The position numbers and the translations under genes are program-made. DNA of 64,000 bases from positions 2,480,001-2,544,000 of the forward strand of contig OY970337.1 of NCBI GenBank assembly GCA_963717475.1. The letters are read 5' to 3'. Positions 1-8,281 of the stretch are shown piece after piece (the first letter of the stretch is position 1; each line of letters begins with the position of its first letter). Below the pieces are notes generated by a model. That model made no database searches, was not told where the DNA came from, and was given only the letters and a program-made list of their open reading frames with translations. Source of the stretch: AC-32 sp963717475 (lineage in GTDB: Bacteria > Actinomycetota > Thermoleophilia > Gaiellales > Gaiellaceae).

Positions 1-642
1 GGCGACCACACGGGCTACTACACGCCGCCCGAGCTCTTCCCGGTCTTCCACGTCGAGGCGATCACGATGCGGCGCGACGCGATCTACCCGTCGATCGTGG
101 TCGGGAAGCCGCCGGCCGAGGACGCGTGGCTCGGCAAGGCGACGGAGCGGATCTTCCTGCCCGCGATCCGGATGAGCGTGCCGGAGCTCGTCGACTACGA
201 CCTTCCGGTCGCGGGTGCGTTCCACAACTGCTGCCTCGTCTCGATCCGCAAGACCTTCCCGGGCCAGGCGCAAAAGGTGATGCACGCGATCTGGGGCCTC
301 GGCCTGCTGAGCCTGACGAAGGCGGTCGTGGTCGTCGACGAGTCGGTCGACGTGCACGACTACCAGGACGTTTTCTTCCGGGTCTGCGCGAACGTCGACC
401 CGAAGCGGGACGTGCTCCTCTCCGAGGGGCCGCTCGACCACCTCGACCACGCGCCCTCGATGCAGTTCTACGGTGGCAAGATCGGGATCGACGCCACTCA
501 CAAGGGCCCGGCCGAGGGTGCGCGGCCCTGGCCGGAGGAGATTCGCATGAGCGAAGAGGTGCGCGCCCTCGTCGACGCCCGCTGGGAGGAATACGGCCTC
601 GGAAGTGCTCCGGAAGCGTTGCGCCAGTTGTTACGTCGTTGA
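1..642 (+). CDS. ubiD: UbiD-family decarboxylase, C-terminal part (cut by window edge)
   Basis: The frame is open from base 1 to the TGA at 640-642, so about 213 codons of the 3' part are present and the start lies outside the window. The sequence matches the C-terminal half of UbiD-type prenylated-FMN (de)carboxylases, with GDHTGYY at the very start, a RKTFPG stretch near residue 83 and EGPLDHLDHA near residue 142. UbiD enzymes need the prFMN cofactor made by UbiX, and a ubiX homologue lies 2.6 kb downstream in the same run of genes. With mqnA nearby, the likely job is the late decarboxylation step of futalosine-pathway menaquinone synthesis (MqnL-like). That assignment is inference from context; other UbiD substrates are possible. 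Confidence 0.85.
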   Translation, partial: GDHTGYYTPPELFPVFHVEAITMRRDAIYPSIVVGKPPAEDAWLGKATERIFLPAIRMSVPELVDYDLPVAGAFHNCCLVSIRKTFPGQAQKVMHAIWGLGLLSLTKAVVVVDESVDVHDYQDVFFRVCANVDPKRDVLLSEGPLDHLDHAPSMQFYGGKIGIDATHKGPAEGARPWPEEIRMSEEVRALVDARWEEYGLGSAPEALRQLLRR

Positions 643-711
643 CGCCGTAGGATCAGGCACGATTGAATCCAGCGGCTGATCGAGCCTACTAGCGAAGGGG
701 AGGCGCGTCGG

Positions 712-1670
712 GTGGATGACCCGCGGGGTGATATGGAGCGGCACGAGCCGCCGCCTAGCCTCTGGCCGATCGGCTTTGCCGTCGGCGTCGTCTGCCTTCT
801 CGTAGGGCTGATCGTCAGCTGGGTCGCAGTTGCGATCGGCGCGGTGATCCTCGTGGTCTGCGGCGCCCTCTGGGCCCGCGACGTCGCAACGGGCGCGACC
901 GCCCCGGCCGGTCCCGCGCCCGCGGCCGGCGAGGGAGAGCCCGCTCCGCAGGCCCCGGCCGTCCCGGCGCACAAGGGCGAAGCCGCGATGCCGGAGCCCG
1001 CGCCGGGCGAGCGCTTCCCGCGCAGCGTCTTCCTCGAGAGCGCAACTCTCGGCATCGGCGCGATCATCGGCGGCGTCGTCACGCTTCCGGTGATCGGCTT
1101 CGCCGTGCTGCCCGCGTTCCTGAAGCAGCACAGCCACGAGGTCGACCTCGGGCCGATCGAGAACTTCCCGGAGGGCCAGTATCATCGTCGCCACCTTCCT
1201 GCGCGAACCTGAGCAGGGCGAGGTCGCGCGGCGCACCGCGTTCATCCGCAACAACGGGCTCCTGCAACGGCAAGCCGAGCTTCACCTGCATCTCGAACCG
1301 CTGCGCCCACCTCGGCTGCCCGGTGCAGCCCGGCGGCCCGACCTTCGACGAGAAGACGAAGAACGTCGACACCGCGAGCGGCCACGTTTCGCTCATCCCG
1401 TCGCTGCCGGCCGCGGGCTTCATCTGCCCGTGCCACGGCGGCGCTTACGACCAGGAGGGCAACCGCATCGCCGGCCCGCCGGTCCGCGGCCTCGACCGCT
1501 ACGAGTTCTCGATCCGCAACGGACACCTCATCCTCGGCAACACCTTCAGCGTCGCCAGCGTCTCCGGCACCGGCGCGAACGCCGAGATCCACAAGTACGA
1601 GCTCGCCGGCCCCGGGCAGCACGTCGACGGCCCCGAGTCCTGGCTCTACCCATTGCAGCCGCCCCACTGA
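712..1670 (+). CDS. qcrA: Rieske iron-sulfur subunit of menaquinol-cytochrome c reductase (two frameshifts)
   Basis: This is the 2Fe-2S subunit of the bc complex, carrying electrons from menaquinol to the cytochrome c part. From GTG 712, with a GGGGAGG ribosome-binding site just upstream, the protein has two hydrophobic segments, an Ala/Pro-rich linker, then RFPRS followed by a third hydrophobic stretch like a Rieske anchor. Both cluster motifs are intact: CAHLGC (1302-1319) and CPCHGG (1425-1442). The frame is broken near 1180 and near 1265. Adding CG at each place gives one continuous protein of normal length, so the gene is probably functional and the breaks are likely sequence errors. It overlaps qcrB as TGATG. 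Confidence 0.85.
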
Positions 1671-2467
1671 TGGCGCGGCGCAAGTCAGCCCGGCAGCAGC
1701 AGCTCGAGCGCGCCGCGCTCTACCCGCTCGACTGGCTGGAGGAGCGCTCCGGCCTCATCGGCGGAGTGCGCTACTTCCTCTTCCGCAAGGTCCCGGGCGA
1801 CACCAGCTGGTGGCACACGCTCGGCTCGGCGACGCTGACCGCGTTCCTCGTCCAGCTCGCGACCGGCGTGATCCTGGCGATGTACTACAAGCCGAGCCCG
1901 GAGCAGGCGCACGAGTCGGTGCAGCACATCACCGACGACGTCTGGGGCGGCTGGCTCGTCCGCGGCATGCACCGCTGGGGTGCGAGCGTCTTCATCATCC
2001 TCATGTTCATGCACATGGGGCGCGTCTTCCTGTTCGGCGCGTACAAGTACCCCCGCGAGCTGAACTGGATCGTCGGCGTGCTCCTGCTCGCGACGGGGCT
2101 CTTCGAAGGGCTCACCGGGTACCTGCTGCCCTTCGACCAGACCGCCTACTGGGCGACGGTCGTGGCGATCAACATCAACGGGACGGCGCCGTTCGTCGGG
2201 CCTTTCCTCGCATCGCTGTTACGGGGCGGCGCCGAGATCGGGCCCGACACGCTCGCGCGCTTCTATTCGCTCCACATGCTGCTCGTGCCGGGCGCGCTGA
2301 TGGGGCTCATCGGACTGCACCTGTACCTCGTCGTCCGGCTCGGCGTCTCCTCGCCGCCGTGGTCGGGTGAGGCTGCGGGCGCCCCGAGAGAGCCCGAGCC
2401 GACGCCGGCGCGCTCGGGCCTGGTGCAGCCGCGTCCGAGGACGATTCGCGGGAGGCCGACGGAATGA
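1670..2467 (+). CDS. qcrB: Cytochrome b6-type subunit of the menaquinol oxidase complex
   Basis: Membrane subunit holding the two b haems of the menaquinol:cytochrome c reductase. The start ATG overlaps the qcrA stop. Haem ligands are visible as H101/H115 and H202/H217; the 14- and 15-residue spacings are those of cytochrome b6 rather than mitochondrial cytochrome b. The protein ends after four transmembrane helices (265 aa), so the C-terminal part of cytochrome b is encoded by the next gene. The Cys that binds an extra haem in Bacillus and b6f proteins is not seen at the expected place before the first helix. The last 30 residues are charged and Pro-rich. ATGA overlap with qcrC. Confidence 0.92.
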   Translation: MARRKSARQQQLERAALYPLDWLEERSGLIGGVRYFLFRKVPGDTSWWHTLGSATLTAFLVQLATGVILAMYYKPSPEQAHESVQHITDDVWGGWLVRGMHRWGASVFIILMFMHMGRVFLFGAYKYPRELNWIVGVLLLATGLFEGLTGYLLPFDQTAYWATVVAININGTAPFVGPFLASLLRGGAEIGPDTLARFYSLHMLLVPGALMGLIGLHLYLVVRLGVSSPPWSGEAAGAPREPEPTPARSGLVQPRPRTIRGRPTE

Positions 2468-3255
2468 CCTCGCTCGACGACCGCCGCGCGGGCTTCCAGC
2501 AGTACAAGGAGGACGTCAAGGCCCGCGGGAAGCCGTTCTACCCGTACGCGATGTTCCACGACACGGTCATGAGCCTCGTGGTCGTGCTCGTAATCGTCGG
2601 CTGCGCCGTCGTCTGGCACTACACGGACATCCTCGGAGGGCAGCTCGGGGACAAGGCCGACCCGGGGACGCGGACGTTCGTTCCGCGGCCCGACTGGTAC
2701 TTCTACTTCCTCTTCTACCTGCTCCGGATCTTCAAGTGGCCGGAGACGGTGATCCTCGCGACCGTCGGCATCCCGACGATCTGCCTGATCCTGCTGCTGG
2801 TGCTGCCGTTCATCGACCTGCGGACGGAGCGGCGGTTGTCCAGGCGCCCGGTGGCCGTCGTGGGCGCGGCGCTCACGGTGCTGGCGATGGGCGCGCTCAC
2901 GTACAAGGGCGCGACCGCGGAGGAGGCGATCGCGAGCGAGGTCAAGGCCGCGATCCCGAGCTGGGAGACCAAGCAGGGCTTCACGGGCAACCAGCAGGCG
3001 ATCGACGGCGCGAACCTCTTCGCCGAGTCCGGGTGCACCAACTGCCACACGTACCTCGGCACCGGCTCGTCGAACCTCGGCGCGCCTGACCTCTCCGCGG
3101 AAGGCGCGAAGAACAAGGGGATCCAGTTCCAGGTCTCGCACCTCGAGTGCCCGAGCTGCGTCAACGCCGGCTCGCCGATGCCGTCGTTCAAGGAGCTTGG
3201 GAACGAGAACCTGCAGAAGCTCGCGGCCTTCTTAGAGGCCTCGAAGGGCGGCTAG
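2464..3255 (+). CDS. qcrC: Subunit IV / cytochrome c fusion of the bc complex
   Basis: A 263-residue fusion. Residues 30-145 match subunit IV (C-terminal cytochrome b) with three helices and the quinol-site motif PDWY at 76-79, the variant typical of menaquinol-oxidising complexes. Residues 175-263 form one cytochrome c domain with CTNCH at 191-195 and a likely Met ligand in GSPMPSF (M239). The later CPSC lacks a His and is not a second haem site. This is the Bacillus-type QcrC layout, not the dihaem QcrC of mycobacteria. It overlaps qcrB by four bases and shares one base with the ubiX start. Confidence 0.92.
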   Translation: MTSLDDRRAGFQQYKEDVKARGKPFYPYAMFHDTVMSLVVVLVIVGCAVVWHYTDILGGQLGDKADPGTRTFVPRPDWYFYFLFYLLRIFKWPETVILATVGIPTICLILLLVLPFIDLRTERRLSRRPVAVVGAALTVLAMGALTYKGATAEEAIASEVKAAIPSWETKQGFTGNQQAIDGANLFAESGCTNCHTYLGTGSSNLGAPDLSAEGAKNKGIQFQVSHLECPSCVNAGSPMPSFKELGNENLQKLAAFLEASKGG

Positions 3256-3845
3256 TGCACGTCTTCCTCGGGATCACCGGAGCTTCGGGGGCGCCGTATG
3301 CCGCACGATTGCTCGAGGCGTTGGGTGAGACCGGGTGCGAGATCGGGCTCTGCGCCTCGCGGGCCGGGCTCGAGGTCGTCGCGACCGAGCTCTACGGCGA
3401 CGCGCGGCTCTCGCCCGACGAGACGCTCGCGCGGCTGATCGAGCCCGTCCGCGACGCGGTCACGCTCTACGACGAGCGCGACTGGCACGCGCCGTACGCG
3501 AGCGGCTCCGCGAAGGTCGACGCGTACGTGATCTGCCCGTGCTCGATGGGAACTCTCGGGACGATCGCGTCGGGCGCGATGTCGAACCTGATCCAGCGCG
3601 CGGCGAGCGTGGCGCTGAAGGAGGAGCGGAAGCTCGTGTTGTGCCCGCGCGAGACGCCGCTCTCGCTGATCCACCTCGAGAACATGCTGCGCGTGAAGCA
3701 GGCCGGGGCGACGGTCCTCTTCCTCGCGCCGGGCTTCTACCACGGCGCCGAGTCGGTGAGCGACCTCGTCGATTTCATCGTCGGGCGCTGCCTCGACCAG
3801 CTGGGCCTTTCGCACGCGCTCGTGCGCCGCTGGGGTCAGGAATGA
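3255..3845 (+). CDS. ubiX: UbiX-like flavin prenyltransferase
   Basis: Makes prenylated FMN, the cofactor used by UbiD-family decarboxylases. GTG 3255 overlaps the TAG of qcrC; the protein is 196 aa, normal for UbiX. Near the N-terminus it has the flavin-binding TGASGAPYA motif, then a CPCSMGTLGTIASG segment and the LCPRETPLSLIHLENM block typical of the family. Its place between the bc-complex genes and the menaquinone methyltransferase, downstream of ubiD, says it serves the ubiD partner of this operon. The next gene overlaps its end by four bases (ATGA). Confidence 0.93.
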   Translation: MHVFLGITGASGAPYAARLLEALGETGCEIGLCASRAGLEVVATELYGDARLSPDETLARLIEPVRDAVTLYDERDWHAPYASGSAKVDAYVICPCSMGTLGTIASGAMSNLIQRAASVALKEERKLVLCPRETPLSLIHLENMLRVKQAGATVLFLAPGFYHGAESVSDLVDFIVGRCLDQLGLSHALVRRWGQE

Positions 3846-4525
3846 GCATCCCGGCAGGCACGCTTCCGGCCGAAGGAGTGCGGGCGATGTTCGACCGCAT
3901 TGCGCCGGTGTACGACGCGATGAACCGCGTGATGACCGCCGGGCTCGACGGGCGCTGGCGGGCCGAGACGGCGGCGGCTGTCGTCCGGCCGGGCGACCGC
4001 GTGCTGGACTCGTGCTGCGGGACCGGGGATCTGGCTCTCGCGTCTGCGCGTATTGGCGGGCGAGTGACGGGCGTGGACTTCTCGGAGCGGATGCTCGAGC
4101 GGGCGCGGCAGAAGTCGTCCGACGTGACCTGGATGCAGGGCGACGCGCTTGCGCTCCCGTTCGAGGACGCCTCATTCGACGCGGCGACGGTCGGCTTCGG
4201 TGTCCGGAACCTCTCCGAGCTCGAGGGCGGTCTTCGCGAGCTGCGCCGGGTCCTGAAGGCCGGCGGGCGCGTCGGGATCCTCGAGATCACCCGGCCGCGC
4301 GGGGTGCTCGCGCCGTTCTACCGGCTCTGGTTCAACGGGATCGTGCCGCTGCTCGGCAAGGTTCTGCCGGGCGGCTCGGCCTACACGTACCTTCCCGCGA
4401 GCGTGCAGCGGTTCCCGGGGCCGGAGGGCCTCGCCGGCGCGTTGCGGGCCGCCGGGTTCGAGGACGTGCGCTATCGCCTGTTCGCCGGCGGGATCGTCGC
4501 GCTGCACACGGGAGTTGCAGCATGA
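3842..4525 (+). CDS. menG: Demethylmenaquinone methyltransferase (UbiE/MenG-like)
   Basis: SAM-dependent C-methyltransferase of 227 aa, probably converting demethylmenaquinone to menaquinone. The SAM-binding motif I is seen as VLDSCCGTGDLAL, followed by GVDFSERML and the GFGVRNL motif characteristic of UbiE/MenE-type enzymes. The N-terminus MFDRIAPVYDAMNRVM is also diagnostic of the family. It sits between ubiX and the prenyl-chain synthase with four-base overlaps on both sides, so it is surely co-transcribed with them. Confidence 0.93.
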   Translation: MSIPAGTLPAEGVRAMFDRIAPVYDAMNRVMTAGLDGRWRAETAAAVVRPGDRVLDSCCGTGDLALASARIGGRVTGVDFSERMLERARQKSSDVTWMQGDALALPFEDASFDAATVGFGVRNLSELEGGLRELRRVLKAGGRVGILEITRPRGVLAPFYRLWFNGIVPLLGKVLPGGSAYTYLPASVQRFPGPEGLAGALRAAGFEDVRYRLFAGGIVALHTGVAA

Positions 4526-5430
4526 GTCTCGCGACGATCCGCGAGAGCCCCGGGCTCGACGAGTACCTGGAGGGGCTCGAGGAGCGGCTCTCCGCGGCGG
4601 TCGAGGCGTGCCCCGGGCTCGTTTCTACAGTCGGCGCCGAGGCGCTGGCCGCGGGCGGCAAGCGCTTGCGGCCTCTGCTCGTCTTCCTGACCGCGCCGGA
4701 AGGCTCGGAGCCGCTAGCGGGGGGCGCTGCGGTCGAGCTCGTCCATACCGCGACCCTCGTCCACGACGACCTGATCGACCGCGCCGAGTACCGCCGAGGC
4801 CGCACCGCCGCGTGGGCGAGGCACGGGCCGGAGGCGGCGCGGGCCGCGGGCGACTACCTCTTCGCGAGGGCGTTCGCCGAGCTCGCCGCGACGGGCGACC
4901 AGGCGGCGGTCCGCGTGCTCGCGGGCGCGACCCTCGCGCTCGCTCGGGGCGAGGCGCTGCAGCGCGCGCAGACGCACGACCCCGAGACGAGCGTCGAGAG
5001 CTACCTCGAGCGCTGCGCCTTGAAGACCGGGAAGCTGTTCGAGGCGGCCTGCCTCCTCGGCAGCGGCGGCGACCGCGGGCTCGGGGAGTTCGGGCTCGCG
5101 CTCGGGATCGCCTTCCAGATCGCGGACGACATCCTCGACTGCTCCGGCGAGACCCTCGAGACCGGCAAGGTCGCCGGCACCGACCTGCGCGAAGGCACGC
5201 CGACGCTTCCGCTGATCCTGGCCGCGCGCGAGGACGAATCGGTGCGGTCGGCGCTCGGCGGCGGCCCGCTCGACGGCGCGCTGATTCGCGTCGCCGAGAC
5301 CGGCGCGCTCGACGAGGCGAGGCTCGTCGCCATGGACTACGCCCGGCAGGCTCGCGGCTGCCTCGACGGCCACCTCCGCCATGACGAGCTCGAGGCCCTC
5401 ACCGACGCCGTCGTCGACCGGGAGTCGTGA
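4522..5430 (+). CDS. Trans-polyprenyl diphosphate synthase (menaquinone side chain)
   Basis: Class I isoprenyl diphosphate synthase, 302 aa, extending allylic diphosphates with IPP to build the menaquinone tail. Visible motifs are GGKRLRP (45-51), the first Asp-rich motif DDLID (82-86) and the second, DDILD (202-206), with QIADD before it. Neither the number of prenyl units nor a partner subunit can be read from the sequence. Its position between the methyltransferase and mqnA, with overlapping start and stop codons, ties it to menaquinone rather than to carotenoids or cell-wall lipid carriers. Confidence 0.9.
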   Translation: MSLATIRESPGLDEYLEGLEERLSAAVEACPGLVSTVGAEALAAGGKRLRPLLVFLTAPEGSEPLAGGAAVELVHTATLVHDDLIDRAEYRRGRTAAWARHGPEAARAAGDYLFARAFAELAATGDQAAVRVLAGATLALARGEALQRAQTHDPETSVESYLERCALKTGKLFEAACLLGSGGDRGLGEFGLALGIAFQIADDILDCSGETLETGKVAGTDLREGTPTLPLILAAREDESVRSALGGGPLDGALIRVAETGALDEARLVAMDYARQARGCLDGHLRHDELEALTDAVVDRES

Positions 5431-6194
5431 TGATCCGCCTCGGCCGCATCAGCTACGTGAACATGGCGCCGGTCTTCTACCGGCTCGAGGCGGAGGTCGA
5501 AGAGGTGCAGGGCGTGCCCACCGACCTGAACGCGCGCCTGCTCGGCGGTGAGCTCGACCTCGCGCCGATCTCATCGATCGAGTACGCGCGCAACGCCGAC
5601 CGGCTGCGGCTGCTGCCGCGGATCTGCGTCTCGTCCGAGGGAGCGGTCGACTCGATCCAGCTCGTCGCCCGCAAGCCGCTGGAGCAGGTGCGCACGATCG
5701 CCGTCACACCGGAGAGCGCCACCTCGGTGGTCCTCACGAAGGTGCTGCTGCCGGAGGCCGACCATGTCCCACTCGGCGAGGAGGCCGACGCGAAGCTGCT
5801 GATCGGCGACGCCGCGCTGAAGAGCGCGTTCGAGGACCCGACTCCGCACCACGACCTCGGCCGCCTCTGGCTCGAGCGCACCGGCCTGCCGATGGTCTTC
5901 GCCGTCTGGGCCTGCCCCGAGCCGGTCTGCGCGGGCCTCGGCGAGCTGGAGCAGGCGCTGGTCGAGTCGGTCCGCACCGCGCGAGCCGAGCCCGAGCAGC
6001 TCGCCTACGAGTCGAGCGAGCGCTACGGCTATCCCGCCGGCTTCCTCGCCCGCTACTTCGAGAAGCTGCGCTACCGCTTCGGCCCGCGCGAGCGGGCGGG
6101 GCTGCTCACGTTCCTGGAGCTGGCGCGAGACGTGGGCGAGCTCGACGAAGTCCCGGAGCTCCGCTTCGTGGCGCGCGCCGAAGCCGCCGTCTGA
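5430..6194 (+). CDS. mqnA: Chorismate dehydratase, futalosine pathway
   Basis: MqnA removes water from chorismate to give 3-[(1-carboxyvinyl)oxy]benzoate, the first step of the futalosine route to menaquinone. The N-terminus RLGRISYVNMAPVFYRL is typical of MqnA, followed by the conserved APISSIEYA and SSEGAVDSIQL segments; it has the periplasmic-binding-protein-like fold of the MqnA/MqnD group. The ATG at 5430 overlaps the upstream TGA; a GTG three bases earlier is an alternative. mqnC is 5 kb away on the other strand; mqnB, mqnD and mqnE are not recognisable in the window. Confidence 0.92.
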   Translation: MIRLGRISYVNMAPVFYRLEAEVEEVQGVPTDLNARLLGGELDLAPISSIEYARNADRLRLLPRICVSSEGAVDSIQLVARKPLEQVRTIAVTPESATSVVLTKVLLPEADHVPLGEEADAKLLIGDAALKSAFEDPTPHHDLGRLWLERTGLPMVFAVWACPEPVCAGLGELEQALVESVRTARAEPEQLAYESSERYGYPAGFLARYFEKLRYRFGPRERAGLLTFLELARDVGELDEVPELRFVARAEAAV

Positions 6195-6195
6195 G

Positions 6196-7212
6196 TTGAC
6201 GCAGACCGAGTCACCGTCGGCGCGCGGGAACCACCCGGCGCTCCGCTCCTGCTGGCATCCGCTGGCGTACTCCGAAGACGTGTCCGAGACGCCGGTCCCG
6301 GTCGAGCTGCTCGGCGAGCCGCTGGTCGTCTGGCGCGACTCCGCCGGAGCCGCCCACGTGTTCTCCGACCTCTGCATCCACCGCGGGACGGCGCTCTCGC
6401 TCGGGACGGTGGAAGGCGACGAGATCGTGTGCCCGTACCACGGCTGGCGCTACGCGACGAGCGGCGCCTGCGTCGCGATCCCGCAGCTCGAGGATCCGAC
6501 TCGCGTGCCCGCGAAGGCGCGCGCCGACGCGCTACGAGTCCGTCGAGCGCTTCGGGCTCGTGTGGGCGGCGCTCGAGGAGCCGCGGCTGCCGTTGCCGGA
6601 GGTTCCGGAGCTCGAGGTCGGACGAGTGGCGGACGGTGTCGTGCGGCCCCTACGAGTGGGCCTGCGACGCCTCGCGCCAGGTCGAGAACTTCACCGACTT
6701 CGGCCACTTCCCCTTCGTCCATCCCGGGCTGCTCGGCGATCCGGAGCGGCCGGTGGTTCCCAACCACGAGGTGCGGACCGAAGGGAGCGTCCTCCACTAC
6801 GAGATCGTCCGGCCCGAGGCGCCGAACACCGACGACTTCCCCGTCTTCGCGAACGAGGAGCTCGCAGACGCCCGAGCGCCGCAGCCGCTACGAGCTGCAC
6901 CTTCCCTACACGATCGTCCTCCGCCTCGGCTGGGGCGGCACGGAGGGGATGCTCTACTTCTTCGCCTCCCAGCCGGTCCGCGAGGACCGGTGCAAGGGCT
7001 TCCTGCGCATCGGGCGGAACTACAACTTCGAGCAGCCGGACGAGGTGCTCCGCGAGTTCGAAGACGTGATCTTCGACCAGGACAAGCGCGTCGTCGAGTC
7101 GCAGCGCCCGGAGCAGGTGCCGTTCGACCTCGCTGCCGAGCTTCACCTCAAGTTCGACGCGGTCGCGGTCGCCTACCGCCGGGCGATGCGTGTGGAGGGT
7201 CTGGCGCTCTAG
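6196..7212 (+). CDS. Rieske non-haem iron oxygenase, alpha-subunit type (three frameshifts)
   Basis: Ring-hydroxylating or O-demethylating oxygenase of about 340 aa. It begins one base after the mqnA stop, at TTG 6196. A Rieske domain is seen (CIHRGTAL then CPYHGWRY), followed by a catalytic domain with the mononuclear-iron region NFTDFGHFPFVHPG. The overall layout resembles VanA/pheophorbide-oxygenase-like enzymes. The frame breaks near 6530, 6624 and 6862; adding CG at each point restores one protein, and after three such repairs the frame returns to that of the start. Position suggests co-transcription with mqnA. The substrate is unknown; quinone or phenolic tailoring is a guess from context. 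Confidence 0.85.
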   Translation: MTQTESPSARGNHPALRSCWHPLAYSEDVSETPVPVELLGEPLVVWRDSAGAAHVFSDLCIHRGTALSLGTVEGDEIVCPYHGWRYATSGACVAIPQLEDPTRVPAKARADALRVRRALRARVGGARGAAAAVAGGSGARGRTSGGRCRAAPTSGPATPRARSRTSPTSATSPSSIPGCSAIRSGRWFPTTRCGPKGASSTTRSSGPRRRTPTTSPSSRTRSSQTPERRSRYELHLPYTIVLRLGWGGTEGMLYFFASQPVREDRCKGFLRIGRNYNFEQPDEVLREFEDVIFDQDKRVVESQRPEQVPFDLAAELHLKFDAVAVAYRRAMRVEGLAL

Positions 7213-7712
7213 GCGCTCTCAGGCGCGAGCGGTGGGCCGAGGTTGACCTGGCCGTGAGCCCGGAAGATCCCTTCGAGCTCGTCGGGCGACGGTCGCGGCG
7301 TGTTGCTCGGGGGTAGCGACGCTGCCGTCGCCGGAACGGAGCCGTCTCGGATCATTCGCTCGAGCCCGGCCGGGGTGCTGAGGACGAGCACGTGCGCGGT
7401 CTCGCTCTCCACGCGGAACGTGTGCGCCACCTCCATCGGCACTACTGCAGTCCCGCCGGTCACCAGCTCGAAGCGCTCGTCGGCTGCCTGCAGCGTCAGC
7501 CGTCCGTCCAGGACGAAGTAGCTCTCGTCCTGAGGATGCGTGTGCAGCGGCGGCGACGCGTGGCGCGGGAAGAGGAACTCGATCAGCGCGAAGCGTCCGT
7601 CGCTCGCCTCTCCAGGCACCCTGATCGTGGCCAGCGTTCCCAGGAACCAGAGCCGCTCGCCGCCTCCGGAGCCGGACCAGGTCGGCGGCGGGCCCTTCTT
7701 CAGCTCGTCCAC
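7209..7712 (-). CDS. Cupin-domain protein
   Basis: A 167-residue single-domain cupin. The metal-binding motif 1 is seen as PPLHTHPQDESYFVLDG (two His, one Glu) and motif 2 as PMEVAHTFRVES. Such small cupins are metal-dependent isomerases, dioxygenases or sensors; nothing here decides which. GTG 7712 was chosen because a TAGCAT element ends six bases upstream and the nearby ATG is out of frame. The 3' end overlaps the stop of the Rieske oxygenase on the opposite strand by four bases. Confidence 0.82.
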   Translation of the reverse strand: MDELKKGPPPTWSGSGGGERLWFLGTLATIRVPGEASDGRFALIEFLFPRHASPPLHTHPQDESYFVLDGRLTLQAADERFELVTGGTAVVPMEVAHTFRVESETAHVLVLSTPAGLERMIRDGSVPATAASLPPSNTPRPSPDELEGIFRAHGQVNLGPPLAPESA

Positions 7713-7718
7713 GCCGTC

Positions 7719-7724
7719 ATGCTA
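7719..7724 (-). promoter_or_regulatory. -10 element, probable leaderless promoter of the cupin gene
   Basis: TAGCAT on the minus strand, six bases before GTG 7712. The same hexamer with the same gap precedes the sugar transferase at 30092. No clear -35 box is seen. Confidence 0.5.
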
Positions 7725-7729
7725 GGACG

Positions 7730-8281
7730 ATGCGCCCGTTCGCCCCGCCTGACCCGCCGCTTCGAGACGGCGACATGATCCTCAGGCCTGGCCTGGAGGC
7801 CGACGCGCAGGCCGTGAGGGAGGTCTACTCGGAGGCCGATATCCGCAGGTGGATGGGCTGGGACGGGGAGCTGCCCGACGAGGCCGAGGCCCGCGCGAAC
7901 CTCGAGCGCGCGGACGCGTCCTGGCGCGAGGGCACGTGGGCCGTCTTCCGGGTCGTCGACACGCGCGCCGACCGGGTCGTGGGCGGCGTCAACCTGCGGA
8001 TGGCCGGGAACGAGACCGCCGAGGTCTCGTACTTCCTGCGCGCGTCCGCGAGGGGCCGCGGGCTGGCCACACGCGGCGTTCGCCTCGTCTCGCGGTGGGC
8101 GTTCGAAGAGCTGGGAGTCGAGCGGATCGAGCTCCGTGCTCACCCGGAGAACGAAGCGTCGGTCCGGGTCGCCGAGCGCGCGGGCTTCACGCGCGAGGGC
8201 ATCGAGCGCGCGTCGCGGGCCTGGCCCGACGGCATGCGGTTCGACTCGATCCTCTTCTCGCTGCTCCCTGGGGAGCTCTAG
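7730..8281 (+). CDS. GNAT-family N-acetyltransferase (RimJ/RimL type)
   Basis: A 183-residue acetyl-CoA-dependent acetyltransferase. The order of elements fits the RimJ/RimL branch: LRPGLEADAQAV at the N-terminus, the acetyl-CoA-binding stretch SARGRGLATRGVRLV near residue 105, and the C-terminal ELRAHPENEASVRVAERAGF block. Substrates of this branch include ribosomal proteins, amino sugars and antibiotics; none can be assigned here. It ends convergently with the GFA-TPR gene, both stops being made from one shared CTAG (8278-8281). Confidence 0.88.
   Translation: MRPFAPPDPPLRDGDMILRPGLEADAQAVREVYSEADIRRWMGWDGELPDEAEARANLERADASWREGTWAVFRVVDTRADRVVGGVNLRMAGNETAEVSYFLRASARGRGLATRGVRLVSRWAFEELGVERIELRAHPENEASVRVAERAGFTREGIERASRAWPDGMRFDSILFSLLPGEL

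Noticed and set aside
1171..1270. Calling qcrA and the other interrupted genes pseudogenes
   Set aside because: All metal-binding and catalytic motifs are kept, and nearly every break is repaired by the same CG insertion, which real decay would not produce.
3120..3180. A second haem c site in QcrC (CPSC)
   Set aside because: No His follows the second Cys, so it does not make a CxxCH motif.
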